Shown: positions 16,617-25,621, counted from the first letter of the stretch. The stretch is 64,000 nucleotides of DNA from Sphingomonadaceae bacterium 3R27E2-A (GCA_005503165.1 SCNT01000004.1:1-64000), one strand, 5' to 3'. Notes: generated from the sequence alone by a model not told the origin. Program-made: numbers and translations.

Positions 16617-17636
16617 GTGATAGAGCGCCAGCCTATGCAAGGGAACGGTGAACATCGCGCTAATGATGAGGCGGGGCTGCCCGCCGACGCGCGCGCGGGT
16701 GCGCCCGCCTCGCCGTTCGACCGCGCGGCGTGGTTCGACCTGCTCGCCGCGCATGATTTTGCCGGCGAAGGGCGCATCGATGCGCACGGCACCGCGGGCT
16801 CGGTGACGGCATGGCTGCCGCTGCGCCGCGACCATGCGGGGCAGCTGAGCGGGCTCGCCAACTGGTACAGCTTCTCGATCCGGCCGCTGTTCACCGGCGA
16901 GGGCGACCGCGCGGCGGCGCTTCGCGCACTGTTCGCGAAGCTCAGGAAGGGCGCCGGGCGGCTGACGCTCTATCCGGTGCCCGATGCTGCGCAGGCCGAT
17001 GTCGCGGGCGCGATGCGCGCCGCGGGCTGGTGGGTGAAGGCGATGCCGGCGGGCGACCGCCACTGGCTCGACCTGAATGGCATGAGCCACGACGACTGGT
17101 GGGAAAGCCGCCCCGGCGCGCTCAAGAACACGGTCAAGCGCAAGGCCAAGAAGGGCGTGGTCGATATCCAGCTGCTGACCGAATATGACCCCGGCAGCTG
17201 GGCCGCCTATGAGAGCATCTATGCCGCGAGCTGGAAACCCGAGGAGGGCGACCCCGCGCTGCTGCGCGCCTTTGCCGAGAGCGAGAGCCGGCGCGGCACC
17301 TTTCGCATGGGGATCGCGCGGATCGAGGGCATTCCGGTCGCGGCGCAATATTGGACGGTCGAGGACGGCACCGCCTTCATCCACAAGCTCGCGCATGTCG
17401 AGGACAGCCTCAAGGCCTCGCCGGGAACCCTGTTGTCGGCGGCGCTGTTCCGCCATGTGATCGAGGTCGACGGCGTGGCGCGCGTCGATTTCGGCACCGG
17501 CAACGACGGCTACAAGAAGGACTGGATGAACCGGCACGAGCCGCTGTGGCGATTGGAGGCTTTCAATCCGGCGCACATCGCGGCATGGGGGCCCGCGATA
17601 AAGGCTTTTGCGCGCTCGAAGCTGGGGCGCGAGTGA
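16617..17636 (+). CDS. GNAT/FemAB-like acyltransferase in XrtA locus
   Basis: The 339-residue protein has an Acetyltransf_6 (BioF2-like/FemAB-related) fold: SRPGALKNTVKRKAKK in the middle, AAQYWTVEDGTAFIHKL, then GTLLSAALFRHVIE and RVDFGTGNDGYKKDW near the end. It begins the plus-strand arm and is followed 7 nt later by the ACP gene, which suggests an ACP-bound acyl donor. The GTG at 16617 has AGGA just upstream; an in-frame ATG at 16635 is the alternative. The divergent ligase starts only 17 nt away, so promoters must reach into coding sequence. The reaction is an inference. Confidence 0.85.
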   Translation: MIERQPMQGNGEHRANDEAGLPADARAGAPASPFDRAAWFDLLAAHDFAGEGRIDAHGTAGSVTAWLPLRRDHAGQLSGLANWYSFSIRPLFTGEGDRAAALRALFAKLRKGAGRLTLYPVPDAAQADVAGAMRAAGWWVKAMPAGDRHWLDLNGMSHDDWWESRPGALKNTVKRKAKKGVVDIQLLTEYDPGSWAAYESIYAASWKPEEGDPALLRAFAESESRRGTFRMGIARIEGIPVAAQYWTVEDGTAFIHKLAHVEDSLKASPGTLLSAALFRHVIEVDGVARVDFGTGNDGYKKDWMNRHEPLWRLEAFNPAHIAAWGPAIKAFARSKLGRE

Positions 17637-17643
17637 GGACGTC

Positions 17644-17913
17644 ATGACCGATACCCCCGCCGCCGTCGATGCGACATTGCGCGCTTTGCTTGCCGACATT
17701 CTGGGCCTCGGCGAGGCTCGCGCTGCGGCGCTGACCGCCGACAGCGGGCTGTTCGGCGAGCTGCCCGAGTTCGACTCGATGGCGGTCGCGACGGTGCTGA
17801 CCGAGATGGAGGATCGCCTCGGCATCATCATCGACGACGACGAGATCGACGGCGAGATTTTCGAAACCTATGGCAATTTGCTGGCCTTTTCGCTGCGCAA
17901 AGTGACCGACTGA
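17644..17913 (+). CDS. Acyl carrier protein of the XrtA locus
   Basis: This 89-residue acidic helical protein has the ACP fold. Ser45 in EFDSMAV is the expected phosphopantetheine attachment site (the usual DSL is DSM here), followed by the acidic helix TEMEDRLGIIIDDDE. The ATG at 17644 follows the acyltransferase by 7 nt; a longer in-frame start would overlap that gene. It likely carries an acyl or aminoacyl group activated by the adjacent AMP-forming ligase and passed on by the acyltransferase. Confidence 0.9.
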   Translation: MTDTPAAVDATLRALLADILGLGEARAAALTADSGLFGELPEFDSMAVATVLTEMEDRLGIIIDDDEIDGEIFETYGNLLAFSLRKVTD

Positions 17914-17930
17914 GATTTGCCGGGCAGCGC

Positions 17931-18599
17931 ATGGGCGAACATATCTTGCGCATAGAGCCCGCCGGGGCGCCGCGTGCGACCGTGCTGATTGTCCCGCCGC
18001 TGTTCGAGGAAGCGAACCGCACGCGCCGTACCCTGGTGCTCGCGATGCGGGCGCTGGCGGCGAAGGGCTTCGCGGCGGTGATGCCCGACTTGCCGGGGCA
18101 GAATGAGAGTCTGGTGCCGCTGGAGGATGTCGACCTTGCGGGTTGGCAGGCGGCGCTGGCCGAGGTTGCGGCGGGGGTCGACGGGCCTTTGCTGGTGGCG
18201 TCGGTGCGCGGCGGGTGCCTGATCGATCACCGGGTGCGGGCGGCGGGCTGGTGGCGGCTGGCCGCGGTCGGCGGTTCATCGCTGCTGCGCACGTTGCTGC
18301 GCGCGCGGGTGTCGGCCGATCGCGAGGCGGGGGTGACGTCGTCGCTCGAAAGCCTGAGCGAGACGGCGAAGACCGAACCGCTGCTGCTGGCGGGCAACCG
18401 GCTGTCGCCCGCGATGATCGCGCAGCTGGGCGCCGCCGAGGTGCAGCCGGTCGAGCCGTTGCGCAGCGTCTCCCTGGGCGCCGAGGGCATCGCCGGCACG
18501 CCGCTGTGGCTTCGCGCCGAGCCGGGCGAGGATGCGGGAATGGCCGAGGCAATCGCCGCCGACATCGCGGACTGTAGCGCGGCATGCGGCGTCAGCTGA
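17931..18599 (+). CDS. Hydrolase 2, exosortase A system-associated
   Basis: The 222-residue alpha/beta-hydrolase-like protein (TIGR03101-like) has VLIVPPLFEEANRTRR at 18-33 and MPDLPGQNES at 51-60, both typical of the family. The nucleophile elbow is degenerate: ASVRGG with Ser91 as the candidate nucleophile, lacking the first Gly of GxSxG. It may act as a thioesterase or esterase on the acyl group handled by the ACP system. Its 3' end overlaps the start of hydrolase 1 by 16 nt, so the two are co-translated and probably work as a pair. Confidence 0.88.
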   Translation: MGEHILRIEPAGAPRATVLIVPPLFEEANRTRRTLVLAMRALAAKGFAAVMPDLPGQNESLVPLEDVDLAGWQAALAEVAAGVDGPLLVASVRGGCLIDHRVRAAGWWRLAAVGGSSLLRTLLRARVSADREAGVTSSLESLSETAKTEPLLLAGNRLSPAMIAQLGAAEVQPVEPLRSVSLGAEGIAGTPLWLRAEPGEDAGMAEAIAADIADCSAACGVS

Positions 18600-19417
18600 C
18601 CTTCGCCTGCGAGGGCGCGACGCTCGCCGCGACGCTCGACGAAGCGCCCGGGACGGCGGGGCTGCTGATCGTGTCGGGCGGCAACGAGATACGCAGCGGT
18701 GCGCATCGCGGCATGGCGATGCTGGCGCAGCGTGTCGCCGAAGCAGGGCATCCTGTGTTCCGTTTCGACCGGCGCGGGATCGGCGACAGCGAGGGCGAGA
18801 ATGGCGGCTATCGGTCGAGCGGGCCCGACATCGCGGCGGCGATCGCGGCGTTTGGCGAGGCGGCGCCGCAGATGGCGCGCGTGGTCGCCTTCGGCAATTG
18901 CGACGCGGCGAGCGCGCTGCTGCTGCACCAGCCGCTGGCACTCGACGGGCTGATCCTCGCCAATCCCTGGACCTATGAGGATAACTGCGGCGACAGCGAG
19001 GAAGCGGACGAACCAGCCCTGCCCCCCGCATCGGCGATCCGCTCGCGCTACCTCGCGCGGCTCAGGGATCCGAAAAGCCTGCTACGGCTGGTCAAGGGCG
19101 AAATCGATCTGAAGAAGCTCGCGCGGGGGCTGTCGGCGATGCGCAAGAAGCCGGCGGCACCGGCGTTCGGGAGCCTCGCGGACGAGCTCGACGCGGCACT
19201 CGCCGAGTTGTTCTGCCCGGTAACAATATTGCTCGCGACGGGGGACCGGACGGCGCAGACGTTTATGGAGACGCTTGCGCCGTCATTGGCGCATATCGAG
19301 GCGAATCGGGGGTCGATGCGCGTCGAACGGCTGGCGAGCCCGTCACATAGTTTTGCGGGCGACGATGGCGAGTGGCTGGCGGGGCGGATATTGGAACAAC
19401 TCCGCCCTACCCTTTAG
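18584..19417 (+). CDS. Hydrolase 1, exosortase A system-associated
   Basis: This 277-residue alpha/beta hydrolase is of the TIGR03100 type. FRFDRRGIGDSEG (59-71) is the usual strand-turn motif. The nucleophile elbow reads FGNCDAAS, so Cys106 stands where serine is normal, suggesting a thiol enzyme. A late His in SPSHSFAGDD could complete the triad. It ends the plus-strand arm acyltransferase-ACP-hydrolase 2-hydrolase 1. The likely role is acyl transfer or hydrolysis during modification of the EPS or its lipid carrier; the substrate is unknown. Confidence 0.9.
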   Translation: MRRQLTFACEGATLAATLDEAPGTAGLLIVSGGNEIRSGAHRGMAMLAQRVAEAGHPVFRFDRRGIGDSEGENGGYRSSGPDIAAAIAAFGEAAPQMARVVAFGNCDAASALLLHQPLALDGLILANPWTYEDNCGDSEEADEPALPPASAIRSRYLARLRDPKSLLRLVKGEIDLKKLARGLSAMRKKPAAPAFGSLADELDAALAELFCPVTILLATGDRTAQTFMETLAPSLAHIEANRGSMRVERLASPSHSFAGDDGEWLAGRILEQLRPTL

Positions 19418-19531
19418 GGGAGGGCAGCGAGACTTGGCAGCTTGCTGCCTAGTCGCAGCGGGTGGGGGCCAGCGGCATAGCGCTACCTGAAAGGCCCCAC
19501 CCCAACCCCTCCCCTGAAGGGGAGGGGCTTA
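19402..19531. repeat. Intergenic palindromic repeat, family D copy 2
   Basis: It lies between the convergent hydrolase 1 and trxB genes. Outer arms are CCTTTAGGGGAGGG and its partner in CCCCTCCCCTGAAGGGG. The conserved module (19426-19459, reverse orientation relative to copy 1) has stem GGCAGC/GCTGCC where copy 1 has ACGAAC/GTTCGT. Near 19501-19531 a further small hairpin (CCCCTCCCCTGAAGGGGAGGGG) could end transcription from either side. Confidence 0.8.
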
Positions 19532-19533
19532 AG

Positions 19534-20499
19534 TTACGCATCCACCATCGCGCGATATTCGGCCTCGGCGAGGAAGCGCTCCGCATCGAGCGCCGCCATA
19601 CAGCCCATACCCGCCGCGGTGACCGCCTGGCGATACACCTTGTCGGTGACGTCGCCCGCCGCGAATACACCCGGGATGCTCGTCAGCGACGTGCCCGGGG
19701 TGACCTCGAGATAACCATCGGCGTCGAGCGGCAATTTGCCCTTGAACAGCTCGGTCGAGGGGCTGTGGCCGATCGCGACGAAGCCGCCGTCGGTGGGTTC
19801 GTGGCTGGCCTCGCCGGTGACGGTGTCGATCAGGTCGACCCCGACGAGCCCCGACACGCCCTCACCGGCGACGAAGCGGTCGACCTTCTTGTTCCAGAGT
19901 ATCTTGATCTTCGGGTTGGCGAAGAGGCGGTCCTGCAGGATCTTTTCGGCGCGCAGGTGATCGCGGCGGTGGATGAGCGTCACATCGTCGCTATGGTTGG
20001 TGAGGTAGAGCGCTTCCTCGACCGCGGTGTTGCCGCCGCCAATGACGACGACCTTCTTGCCGCGATAGAAAAAGCCGTCGCACGTCGCGCAGGCCGATAC
20101 GCCCTTGCCGCCGAGTTCCTGTTCGCCCTCGACTCCGAGCCACTTCGCCTGCGCGCCGGTCGCGATGACGAGCGTTTCGGCCAGATAGATGTCGCCGCCG
20201 TCGCCGGTCAGCCTGAACGGGCGCTGCGACAGGTCGACGTCGACGATCGTGTCCCAGATCATGCTGGTGCCGACATGCACCGCCTGCGCGGTCATCTGTT
20301 CCATCAGCCACGGGCCCTGGATCACCTCGGCATAGCCGGGGTAATTTTCGACGTCGGTGGTGATGGTGAGCTGGCCGCCGGGCTGCAGCCCCTGCACCAC
20401 GATCGGCATCATGCCGGCGCGCGCCGCGTAAATGGCGGCGGACAGGCCGGCTGGGCCGGAGCCGAGGATGAGCATCTTGGTGTGGTGCGTGGCGGGCAT
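19534..20499 (-). CDS. trxB: Thioredoxin-disulfide reductase
   Basis: This 321-residue flavoprotein transfers electrons from NADPH to thioredoxin in the cytoplasm. The FAD-binding GSGPAGLSAA is at 13-22. The redox-active CATC is at 137-140 in the NADPH domain, followed by the dinucleotide site VVIGGGNTAVEEA. GVFAAGDVTD closes the FAD site. The length is normal. The ATG at 20499 gives the expected N-terminus; the frame runs on upstream to 21213 only as a shadow of the methyltransferase. It is divergent from that methyltransferase and convergent with the XrtA locus. Confidence 0.97.
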   Translation of the reverse strand: MPATHHTKMLILGSGPAGLSAAIYAARAGMMPIVVQGLQPGGQLTITTDVENYPGYAEVIQGPWLMEQMTAQAVHVGTSMIWDTIVDVDLSQRPFRLTGDGGDIYLAETLVIATGAQAKWLGVEGEQELGGKGVSACATCDGFFYRGKKVVVIGGGNTAVEEALYLTNHSDDVTLIHRRDHLRAEKILQDRLFANPKIKILWNKKVDRFVAGEGVSGLVGVDLIDTVTGEASHEPTDGGFVAIGHSPSTELFKGKLPLDADGYLEVTPGTSLTSIPGVFAAGDVTDKVYRQAVTAAGMGCMAALDAERFLAEAEYRAMVDA

Positions 20500-20592
20500 G
20501 GTCTTCTTTCTATCCCTGTGGCGGAGCGCACAGATGGGTGTTGCCAAGCGCGCTAGCAAGGGACAGGCTGCACGCCAAGGGGAGTGTGCTCT

Positions 20593-21216
20593 ATGGCGAG
20601 CTGGTGGGAGAGGCATGGCGTTCCGCGACTGATCAAATGCGCCTGTTCGCAGGGGCAGGTCATGAAGGCGCGGAGCAAGGTCGTGCCGCACGCCGCGGGC
20701 GACATACTCGAACTCGGCTGCGGCGGCGGGATCAACATGGAATTTTACGTGCCTGGCCGGGTGAAAAGCTTCACCGGGCTCGATCCCTCGCCCGAATTGC
20801 TGGCGATGAGCCGCGCGGCCGCGGCGGCGCACGGGATCGATGCCGATATCCGGGGCGGGGTCGGCGAGGCGATGCCGTTCGGCGATGCAAGCTTCGATAC
20901 GGTGGTGACGACCTTCACGCTCTGTTCGGTCGCCGAGCAGAAGGCGGTGCTCGCCGAAATCCGCCGCGTGCTGAAGCCTGGCGGCACCGCGCTGTTCCTC
21001 GAACATGGCGGCGCGCCCGATCCGGGGGTCGCGAAATGGCAGCGGCGGATCGAACCGGTGTGGAAGCGCATCGGCGGCAATTGCCACCTCACCCGCCCGA
21101 TTTCGAACGCCTATGCCGCGGCGGGCTTCGCGGTCGAGCGGCAGGGGGCGATGTATATGCCCAAGACCCCGCGACCCTTCGGCTGGGTCGAATATGGCGC
21201 CGCGCGCGCGCACTGA
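20593..21216 (+). CDS. Class I SAM-dependent methyltransferase
   Basis: The 207-residue Methyltransf_11 protein has the SAM-binding motif I DILELGCGGGIN, the acidic post-I residue in FTGLDPSPE, and motif IV FDTVVTTFTLCSV followed by LKPGGTALFLEHG. The ATG at 20593 has AAGGGGAG 8 nt upstream; a GTG 9 nt earlier is less well placed. The family is near UbiE/phosphatidylethanolamine methyltransferases by motif, but the substrate cannot be told. It lies 18 nt before the caspase-like gene and may form an operon with it. Confidence 0.88.
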   Translation: MASWWERHGVPRLIKCACSQGQVMKARSKVVPHAAGDILELGCGGGINMEFYVPGRVKSFTGLDPSPELLAMSRAAAAAHGIDADIRGGVGEAMPFGDASFDTVVTTFTLCSVAEQKAVLAEIRRVLKPGGTALFLEHGGAPDPGVAKWQRRIEPVWKRIGGNCHLTRPISNAYAAAGFAVERQGAMYMPKTPRPFGWVEYGAARAH

Positions 21217-21234
21217 CGGCGAAAGGAGAGCGAG

Positions 21235-22533
21235 ATGACGCGTTTCTTTCTACCCCTTCTGACCCTTCTCCTGCTGCTGTCCCCGACCGCCGCCGAGGCG
21301 CGCAAGGTCGCGCTGGTCATCGGCAACACCAGCTATGCGCATGCGAGCGCGCTGACGAACCCCGCAAACGACATCAGGATCGTCGCCGACGCCGCGAAAG
21401 CCGCGGGGTTCGACGAGGTCGTCGTCGCGAGCGACCTCGACAACCAGAAATTCCAGACCGCAATGCGCGATTTCCGCGCGAAGGCGAACGGCGCCGACGT
21501 CGCGATGGTCTATTTCGCCGGACACGGAATCGAGGCGCAGGGCAAGAACTGGCTGCTGCCGACCGACGCCAGGCTCGAATCGGACCTCGACCTCCCCTAT
21601 GAGGCGATCCAGCTCGACCGGCTGATGGAGGCGGTGTCGGGCGCGCAGATCCGCATGGTGGTGCTCGACGCGTGCCGCAACAATCCCTTCGGCAGCAAAT
21701 GGCGGTCGGGCACGCGCGCGGTGGCGCGCGGCATGGCGGGGGTCGAGGCCGACGACGTGCTCGTCATTTTCGCCGCCGCGCCGGGGCAGACCGCAAGCGA
21801 CGGCACGGGCGCGAACAGCCCCTTTGCGCTGGCGCTCGCGCGGCGGCTGCCCGAGCCCGACCTCCCGGTGCAATTGCTGGGCGGCGCAATTCGCGACGAT
21901 GTGCTCGCAGCGACCGGCGGCAACCAGCGGCCCTTCGTCAGCGCAAGCATCACCGGCACCCCGGTTTATCTGGTACCGCGCACGGTGCCGACGTTGGTCG
22001 CCGCGGCACCCTCCGTGCCGACCAGCGACCGCACCGCGAGCGAGGAGATTTTCTGGAAGGGCGCGCTTGCCGAAAGCAGCGTACGCGCGTTCAGCGCCTA
22101 TCTGTCGGAGTTCCCGAGCGGGCGTTATGCGGGCGACGCATCCGACGCGATCGCGCGGCTGTTGGCGCCGAGCGACGACGGCGGCGCGGTGCGCGGCGGC
22201 AAATACCGTGTGTCCGACATCGTGATCGAGTGCCTGAAGGTCACCGGCTACCTCGGCCTGCCCGACCAGCTGTTCCTGCGCTTCGGCGGCAGCCAGCGTT
22301 TTCCCGAAAGCAAGAAGGACAGCTATACGATGAAGAAGGGGCAGCGCTGGGTAGTGCCGCGCAGCTTCGACTTCGACGGCAATTCGACGGTGCAATTGCT
22401 CGAGGACGACGATGTCGGGGGCAACGACATTTTGGGCACGATCGACCTCGAGCCGCGGGTGGGGAATTTCACGCGGACGATCAACGGCGACCGGAGCGAG
22501 TATAAGGTGACGTATCGGGTGAGCGCGGAATAG
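21235..22533 (+). CDS. Secreted caspase-like (peptidase C14) protein
   Basis: The 432-residue protein has a signal peptide (about 1-22, ending AEA) and a caspase/metacaspase-type domain. His97 in YFAGHGIEA and Cys147 in LDACRNNP form the expected dyad, with RKVALVIGN at the first strand. After about residue 255 a linker leads to a short helical stretch (EIFWKGALAESS...) and a C-terminal beta-rich domain (about 320-432) that I do not recognise. It is probably exported to the periplasm. Substrate and biological role are unknown. A clear ribosome site (AAAGGAG) precedes the ATG. Confidence 0.88.
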   Translation: MTRFFLPLLTLLLLLSPTAAEARKVALVIGNTSYAHASALTNPANDIRIVADAAKAAGFDEVVVASDLDNQKFQTAMRDFRAKANGADVAMVYFAGHGIEAQGKNWLLPTDARLESDLDLPYEAIQLDRLMEAVSGAQIRMVVLDACRNNPFGSKWRSGTRAVARGMAGVEADDVLVIFAAAPGQTASDGTGANSPFALALARRLPEPDLPVQLLGGAIRDDVLAATGGNQRPFVSASITGTPVYLVPRTVPTLVAAAPSVPTSDRTASEEIFWKGALAESSVRAFSAYLSEFPSGRYAGDASDAIARLLAPSDDGGAVRGGKYRVSDIVIECLKVTGYLGLPDQLFLRFGGSQRFPESKKDSYTMKKGQRWVVPRSFDFDGNSTVQLLEDDDVGGNDILGTIDLEPRVGNFTRTINGDRSEYKVTYRVSAE

Positions 22534-22559
22534 CGGGCGAAACGCGACATCTATAGTAT

Positions 22560-22662
22560 CGTCATCCTGAACTTGTTTCAGGATCCATGGTCTGCCGTTT
22601 CCTTCGGCGCAGCGCCGGACGAGAGTTCAGGCCATGGATGCTGAAACAAGTTCAGCATGACG
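22560..22662. repeat. Intergenic palindromic repeat, family I
   Basis: A long inverted repeat lies between convergent genes. Its arms, 22560-22590 and 22632-22662, read CGTCATCCTGAACTTGTTTC with imperfect complement and differ at a few positions. Each arm is itself hairpin-forming (CCTGAACTTGTTTCAGG). It may act as a bidirectional stem-loop at the ends of the caspase-like and trhO transcripts. Only one copy occurs in the window. Confidence 0.8.
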
Positions 22663-22698
22663 AGAATTGAACGTCCGTTTCCCACCCCGAAGCCGCCC

Positions 22699-23427
22699 CT
22701 ATGCCTTGTCCCCGACTTCGGCCAGCCCGTGCCCGACGCTCACGCGTTCGTCGAAGACGAAGCAGCTGCCGTGCCAGCGGCTTTCCGCCTCGGGCACTTG
22801 CTCCAGATAGGCGAGGATGCCGCCCTTGAGGTGCACGACGTCGTCCACGCCTTCGCTGCGCAGGAAGGCGGTCGATTTTTCGCAGCGGATGCCGCCGGTG
22901 CAGAACATCGCGATGCGCTTGCCGGCGAACTCGGCGGCATTGTCGCGCCACCAGCCGGGGAAGTCGCCGAAGCTCTTCGTCTGCGGGTCGATCGCGCCGT
23001 CGAAGCTGCCGTAACCGACCTCGAAGCCGTTCCGCGTGTCGATGACGACCGTATCGGGATCAGCGATCACCGCGTTCCAGTCGGCAGGATCGACATAGCG
23101 GCCCACGTCGCGGGCGGGGTCGATGCCCTGCACCTTCATCGTCACGATTTCCTTCTTCAGCCGCACCTTGAGCCGCTGGAAGGGCGTGGCGGCGGCGGTC
23201 GAATATTTGACGTCGACGTCGGCGCAATCGGGGAGCGCGCGGATGTGGGCGATCACGGCGGCGATACCGTCGGCGGGGCCGGCGATGGTGCCGTTGATGC
23301 CTTCCGCGGCGAGGAGGAGCGTGCCCTTGACACCGTTCGCGGCGCAGAGGTCGAACAGGGGCTGGCGTAGCGCGGCTGGCTCGTCGAAGGGCGCGAAGCG
23401 GTAGAGGGCGGCGACGGTGAAGGTCAT
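22699..23427 (-). CDS. trhO: tRNA uridine(34) hydroxylase (rhodanese-domain)
   Basis: This 242-residue TrhO/YceA protein performs oxygen-dependent 5-hydroxylation of uridine 34 in certain tRNAs. An N-terminal acylphosphatase-like domain ([16 protein letters not shown] at 35-50) precedes a rhodanese domain. The catalytic Cys176 is in the loop [11 protein letters not shown]. The length is slightly short of the E. coli protein but typical for alphaproteobacteria. It stands alone between a repeat and the GMC oxidoreductase gene. Confidence 0.94.
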   Translation of the reverse strand: MTFTVAALYRFAPFDEPAALRQPLFDLCAANGVKGTLLLAAEGINGTIAGPADGIAAVIAHIRALPDCADVDVKYSTAAATPFQRLKVRLKKEIVTMKVQGIDPARDVGRYVDPADWNAVIADPDTVVIDTRNGFEVGYGSFDGAIDPQTKSFGDFPGWWRDNAAEFAGKRIAMFCTGGIRCEKSTAFLRSEGVDDVVHLKGGILAYLEQVPEAESRWHGSCFVFDERVSVGHGLAEVGDKA

Positions 23428-23442
23428 TTCGTTCGCCCCTTA

Positions 23443-23477
23443 GCCGTTCGTGTCGAGTGAAGTCGAGACACGAACGG
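23443..23477. repeat. Family A palindrome, short form
   Basis: CCGTTCGTGTC and GACACGAACGG flank a short loop GAGTGAAGTCGA. This is one half of the long family A element with its inner part missing. It lies between trhO and the GMC oxidoreductase. Confidence 0.75.
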
Positions 23478-23499
23478 AAAGGAAGGATCGCCTAAGCCC

Positions 23500-25521
23500 T
23501 CACCGAAACGGATCACCCCGCCCGGTCGCGTAATGCGCCATCGCCATCGTCGTCCATTGCGCGTTGACGCGGATGCAGCTCGGAAAGACGCTCGCGTCGG
23601 TGACCAGCACATTGGTCGTGCCGTGCACGCGGCATTCGGGATCGACGATGCCATATTGGGGGTTCTCGTTGATCGCATTGCCGCCGTGCGGGTGGCTGCT
23701 CGACAAGGTCAGGTCGTCCTGCTCCCTGATCTCGCGACGGAAAAATTCGTCGACATCCATATCCGGCCTGATCGTCTTGCCGCTCGCCAGCGCGGGATAG
23801 CATTCGACCGCCCCCGCGGCGAAATGGACCCTGGTCAGCGTCGCCATCGCATCGCGCAGCACGGGCAGATCGTCATCGACGTCGAGCACGAATTTGAGCT
23901 TGCCGGCGACGACTTGCCCGCGGCGGTCGGCGGGGAAGAGGATGCCTGCCGAATGGATGCGGCTGAAATTGCGCATGCGGTCGGCGTGTGTGCCGAACCA
24001 GCCGGGCATCAGCGACGCCATCGCCATCGGCGGCTGGAAATGGCTTTCGAGCAGATATTTGCCGCAGTCGACATAGCTCGTCATCTGGTCCTCGTCCCAC
24101 GCATTGCCGCCGACGCCGTCGGGCATCAGCGCGACGACGGGCGAGGCGACGTTGAGCGAGATCTGGTAGCCCGTGCCCCGGATGCCGCTGCTCTCGAGCA
24201 GTTTCGACGAGGCGATGGTGCCGCCCGCGACGACCACGCCGACGCGCGCGCGGACGATGCGGCGCGAGCCGTCGGGCATCACCAGCCGCACCGCCTCGGC
24301 CTCGCGCTTGCCGTTCGCTGCGTCCTGCCAGAGGATTTGCTCGGCCTTGGTGTCGGGCAGGATGCGCGCGCCATGGTCGCGGCACGCCGACGGCAGATAG
24401 GTCTGCGCCATGCCCATGCGGCGGCCATAGGGGCAACCCGAGTTGCAATAGCCGCAATAGGCGCAGGCGTTGGGCGTGCGCGGCGGGCCGAAATTCTTGT
24501 CGAACCAGTCGGCGACCGCGCGCTTCTCGCGCGGGTCGGTCGAGGCGGCGGTATGCTTCCGCCAGCCGTCGACAAGATGCGTGCCGTTATGGCGCCCGCT
24601 GCGCGGTTCGGCGCGCGCGATGCCGAGCTTCGCCTGCACCGCATCATAGCTGGCGTGGAACGCCGCGGCGTCGATCGGCGCGCCGATGCTGGCCCATTTG
24701 GCGAGCACGTCGGGCGCGTCGGGGTGGGTGCGCCCGTGCTCGTTGACGCGCAGGCAAATGCCGTTGTTCACCGTCGACGAGCCCCCGACGTTGCGCCCCT
24801 GGAAGATGACGAAATCGTTGTTGGTCGTCGTCTGCACCCCGCCATGCTTGTAGAGCGCGGCGATCATTTCGAGTTCGTGATGGGTGATCCGGTGCGAGGG
24901 GTAGAAGGGGCCGGCCTCGACGATCAGCACCTTATAGTCCTGCGCCGCGACATTAAACGCCGCGACCGCGCCACCGGCGCCCGAGCCGATGACGACGACG
25001 TCATATTCGTCCTCGAGCGTCGCGGCGGAGAGGATATGGTCGTCGTCGATCTCGCGGCCGCGCACATCGTCGATCCGTAGATCGGGCGGGTCGCTGCGGG
25101 TGCGGAACCTGGGCAGGGTGAAGCCGATCTGCTCGTGCACCGGGTTGGCGACATTGGCGTCCTGCCCGGCCTCGCGCGGCTGGTCGCCGCCCTGCCAATA
25201 GCCGTAATAGCACGCGTAGATAATCCCGCGCAGCCGCGCCATGTCCTGGAACAGGTCGAAGTCGCTGTTCTGCAGCCGGTTCGCAATGCGCTCGGCGCGG
25301 TCGGCGACGTCGAGTTCGACGAACACCGGCCCCAGCGCCAGCTCGGTCATGTCGAGCGAGAATTGCAGCTCGTCGAGCTTGGTGCCGCCGACCTTGCCGA
25401 ACAAGGTCGCGACATTGGCGACCACGTCGTCGGCCGTGACGACCATGTCGACGCCGTGAAAAAGCGCTTCGGTCAACGTCTTCAGAAATTTGAGCTGCCC
25501 GAAATTGAAAGGTGCCGTCAT
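23500..25521 (-). CDS. GMC family oxidoreductase with cysteine cluster
   Basis: The 673-residue flavoprotein has a FAD-binding motif VVVIGSGAGGA at 176-186. A conserved C-terminal GMC block holds SSSHPHGGNAI and NAQWTTMAMAH. About 170 residues precede the FAD domain and resemble the gluconate dehydrogenase subunit/DUF-type helical leader seen in large membrane-associated GMC enzymes. Four cysteines (353, 356, 359, 363 in CAYCGYCNSGCPYG) suggest a metal or Fe-S site. The ATG at 25521 follows an AGGGGGCAGGGG stretch. The substrate, perhaps an alcohol or sterol-like compound, is not predictable. Confidence 0.88.
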   Translation of the reverse strand: MTAPFNFGQLKFLKTLTEALFHGVDMVVTADDVVANVATLFGKVGGTKLDELQFSLDMTELALGPVFVELDVADRAERIANRLQNSDFDLFQDMARLRGIIYACYYGYWQGGDQPREAGQDANVANPVHEQIGFTLPRFRTRSDPPDLRIDDVRGREIDDDHILSAATLEDEYDVVVIGSGAGGAVAAFNVAAQDYKVLIVEAGPFYPSHRITHHELEMIAALYKHGGVQTTTNNDFVIFQGRNVGGSSTVNNGICLRVNEHGRTHPDAPDVLAKWASIGAPIDAAAFHASYDAVQAKLGIARAEPRSGRHNGTHLVDGWRKHTAASTDPREKRAVADWFDKNFGPPRTPNACAYCGYCNSGCPYGRRMGMAQTYLPSACRDHGARILPDTKAEQILWQDAANGKREAEAVRLVMPDGSRRIVRARVGVVVAGGTIASSKLLESSGIRGTGYQISLNVASPVVALMPDGVGGNAWDEDQMTSYVDCGKYLLESHFQPPMAMASLMPGWFGTHADRMRNFSRIHSAGILFPADRRGQVVAGKLKFVLDVDDDLPVLRDAMATLTRVHFAAGAVECYPALASGKTIRPDMDVDEFFRREIREQDDLTLSSSHPHGGNAINENPQYGIVDPECRVHGTTNVLVTDASVFPSCIRVNAQWTTMAMAHYATGRGDPFR

Positions 25522-25621
25522 CGCCCCTGCCCCCTTGCTGTCCCGCGTCCCAGATGCGGGCCTATAGTGCGGAAAAGCAAGGCAGTATTGTACCGGAACG
25601 GCAGCTATCGCGGGAGCTCCC

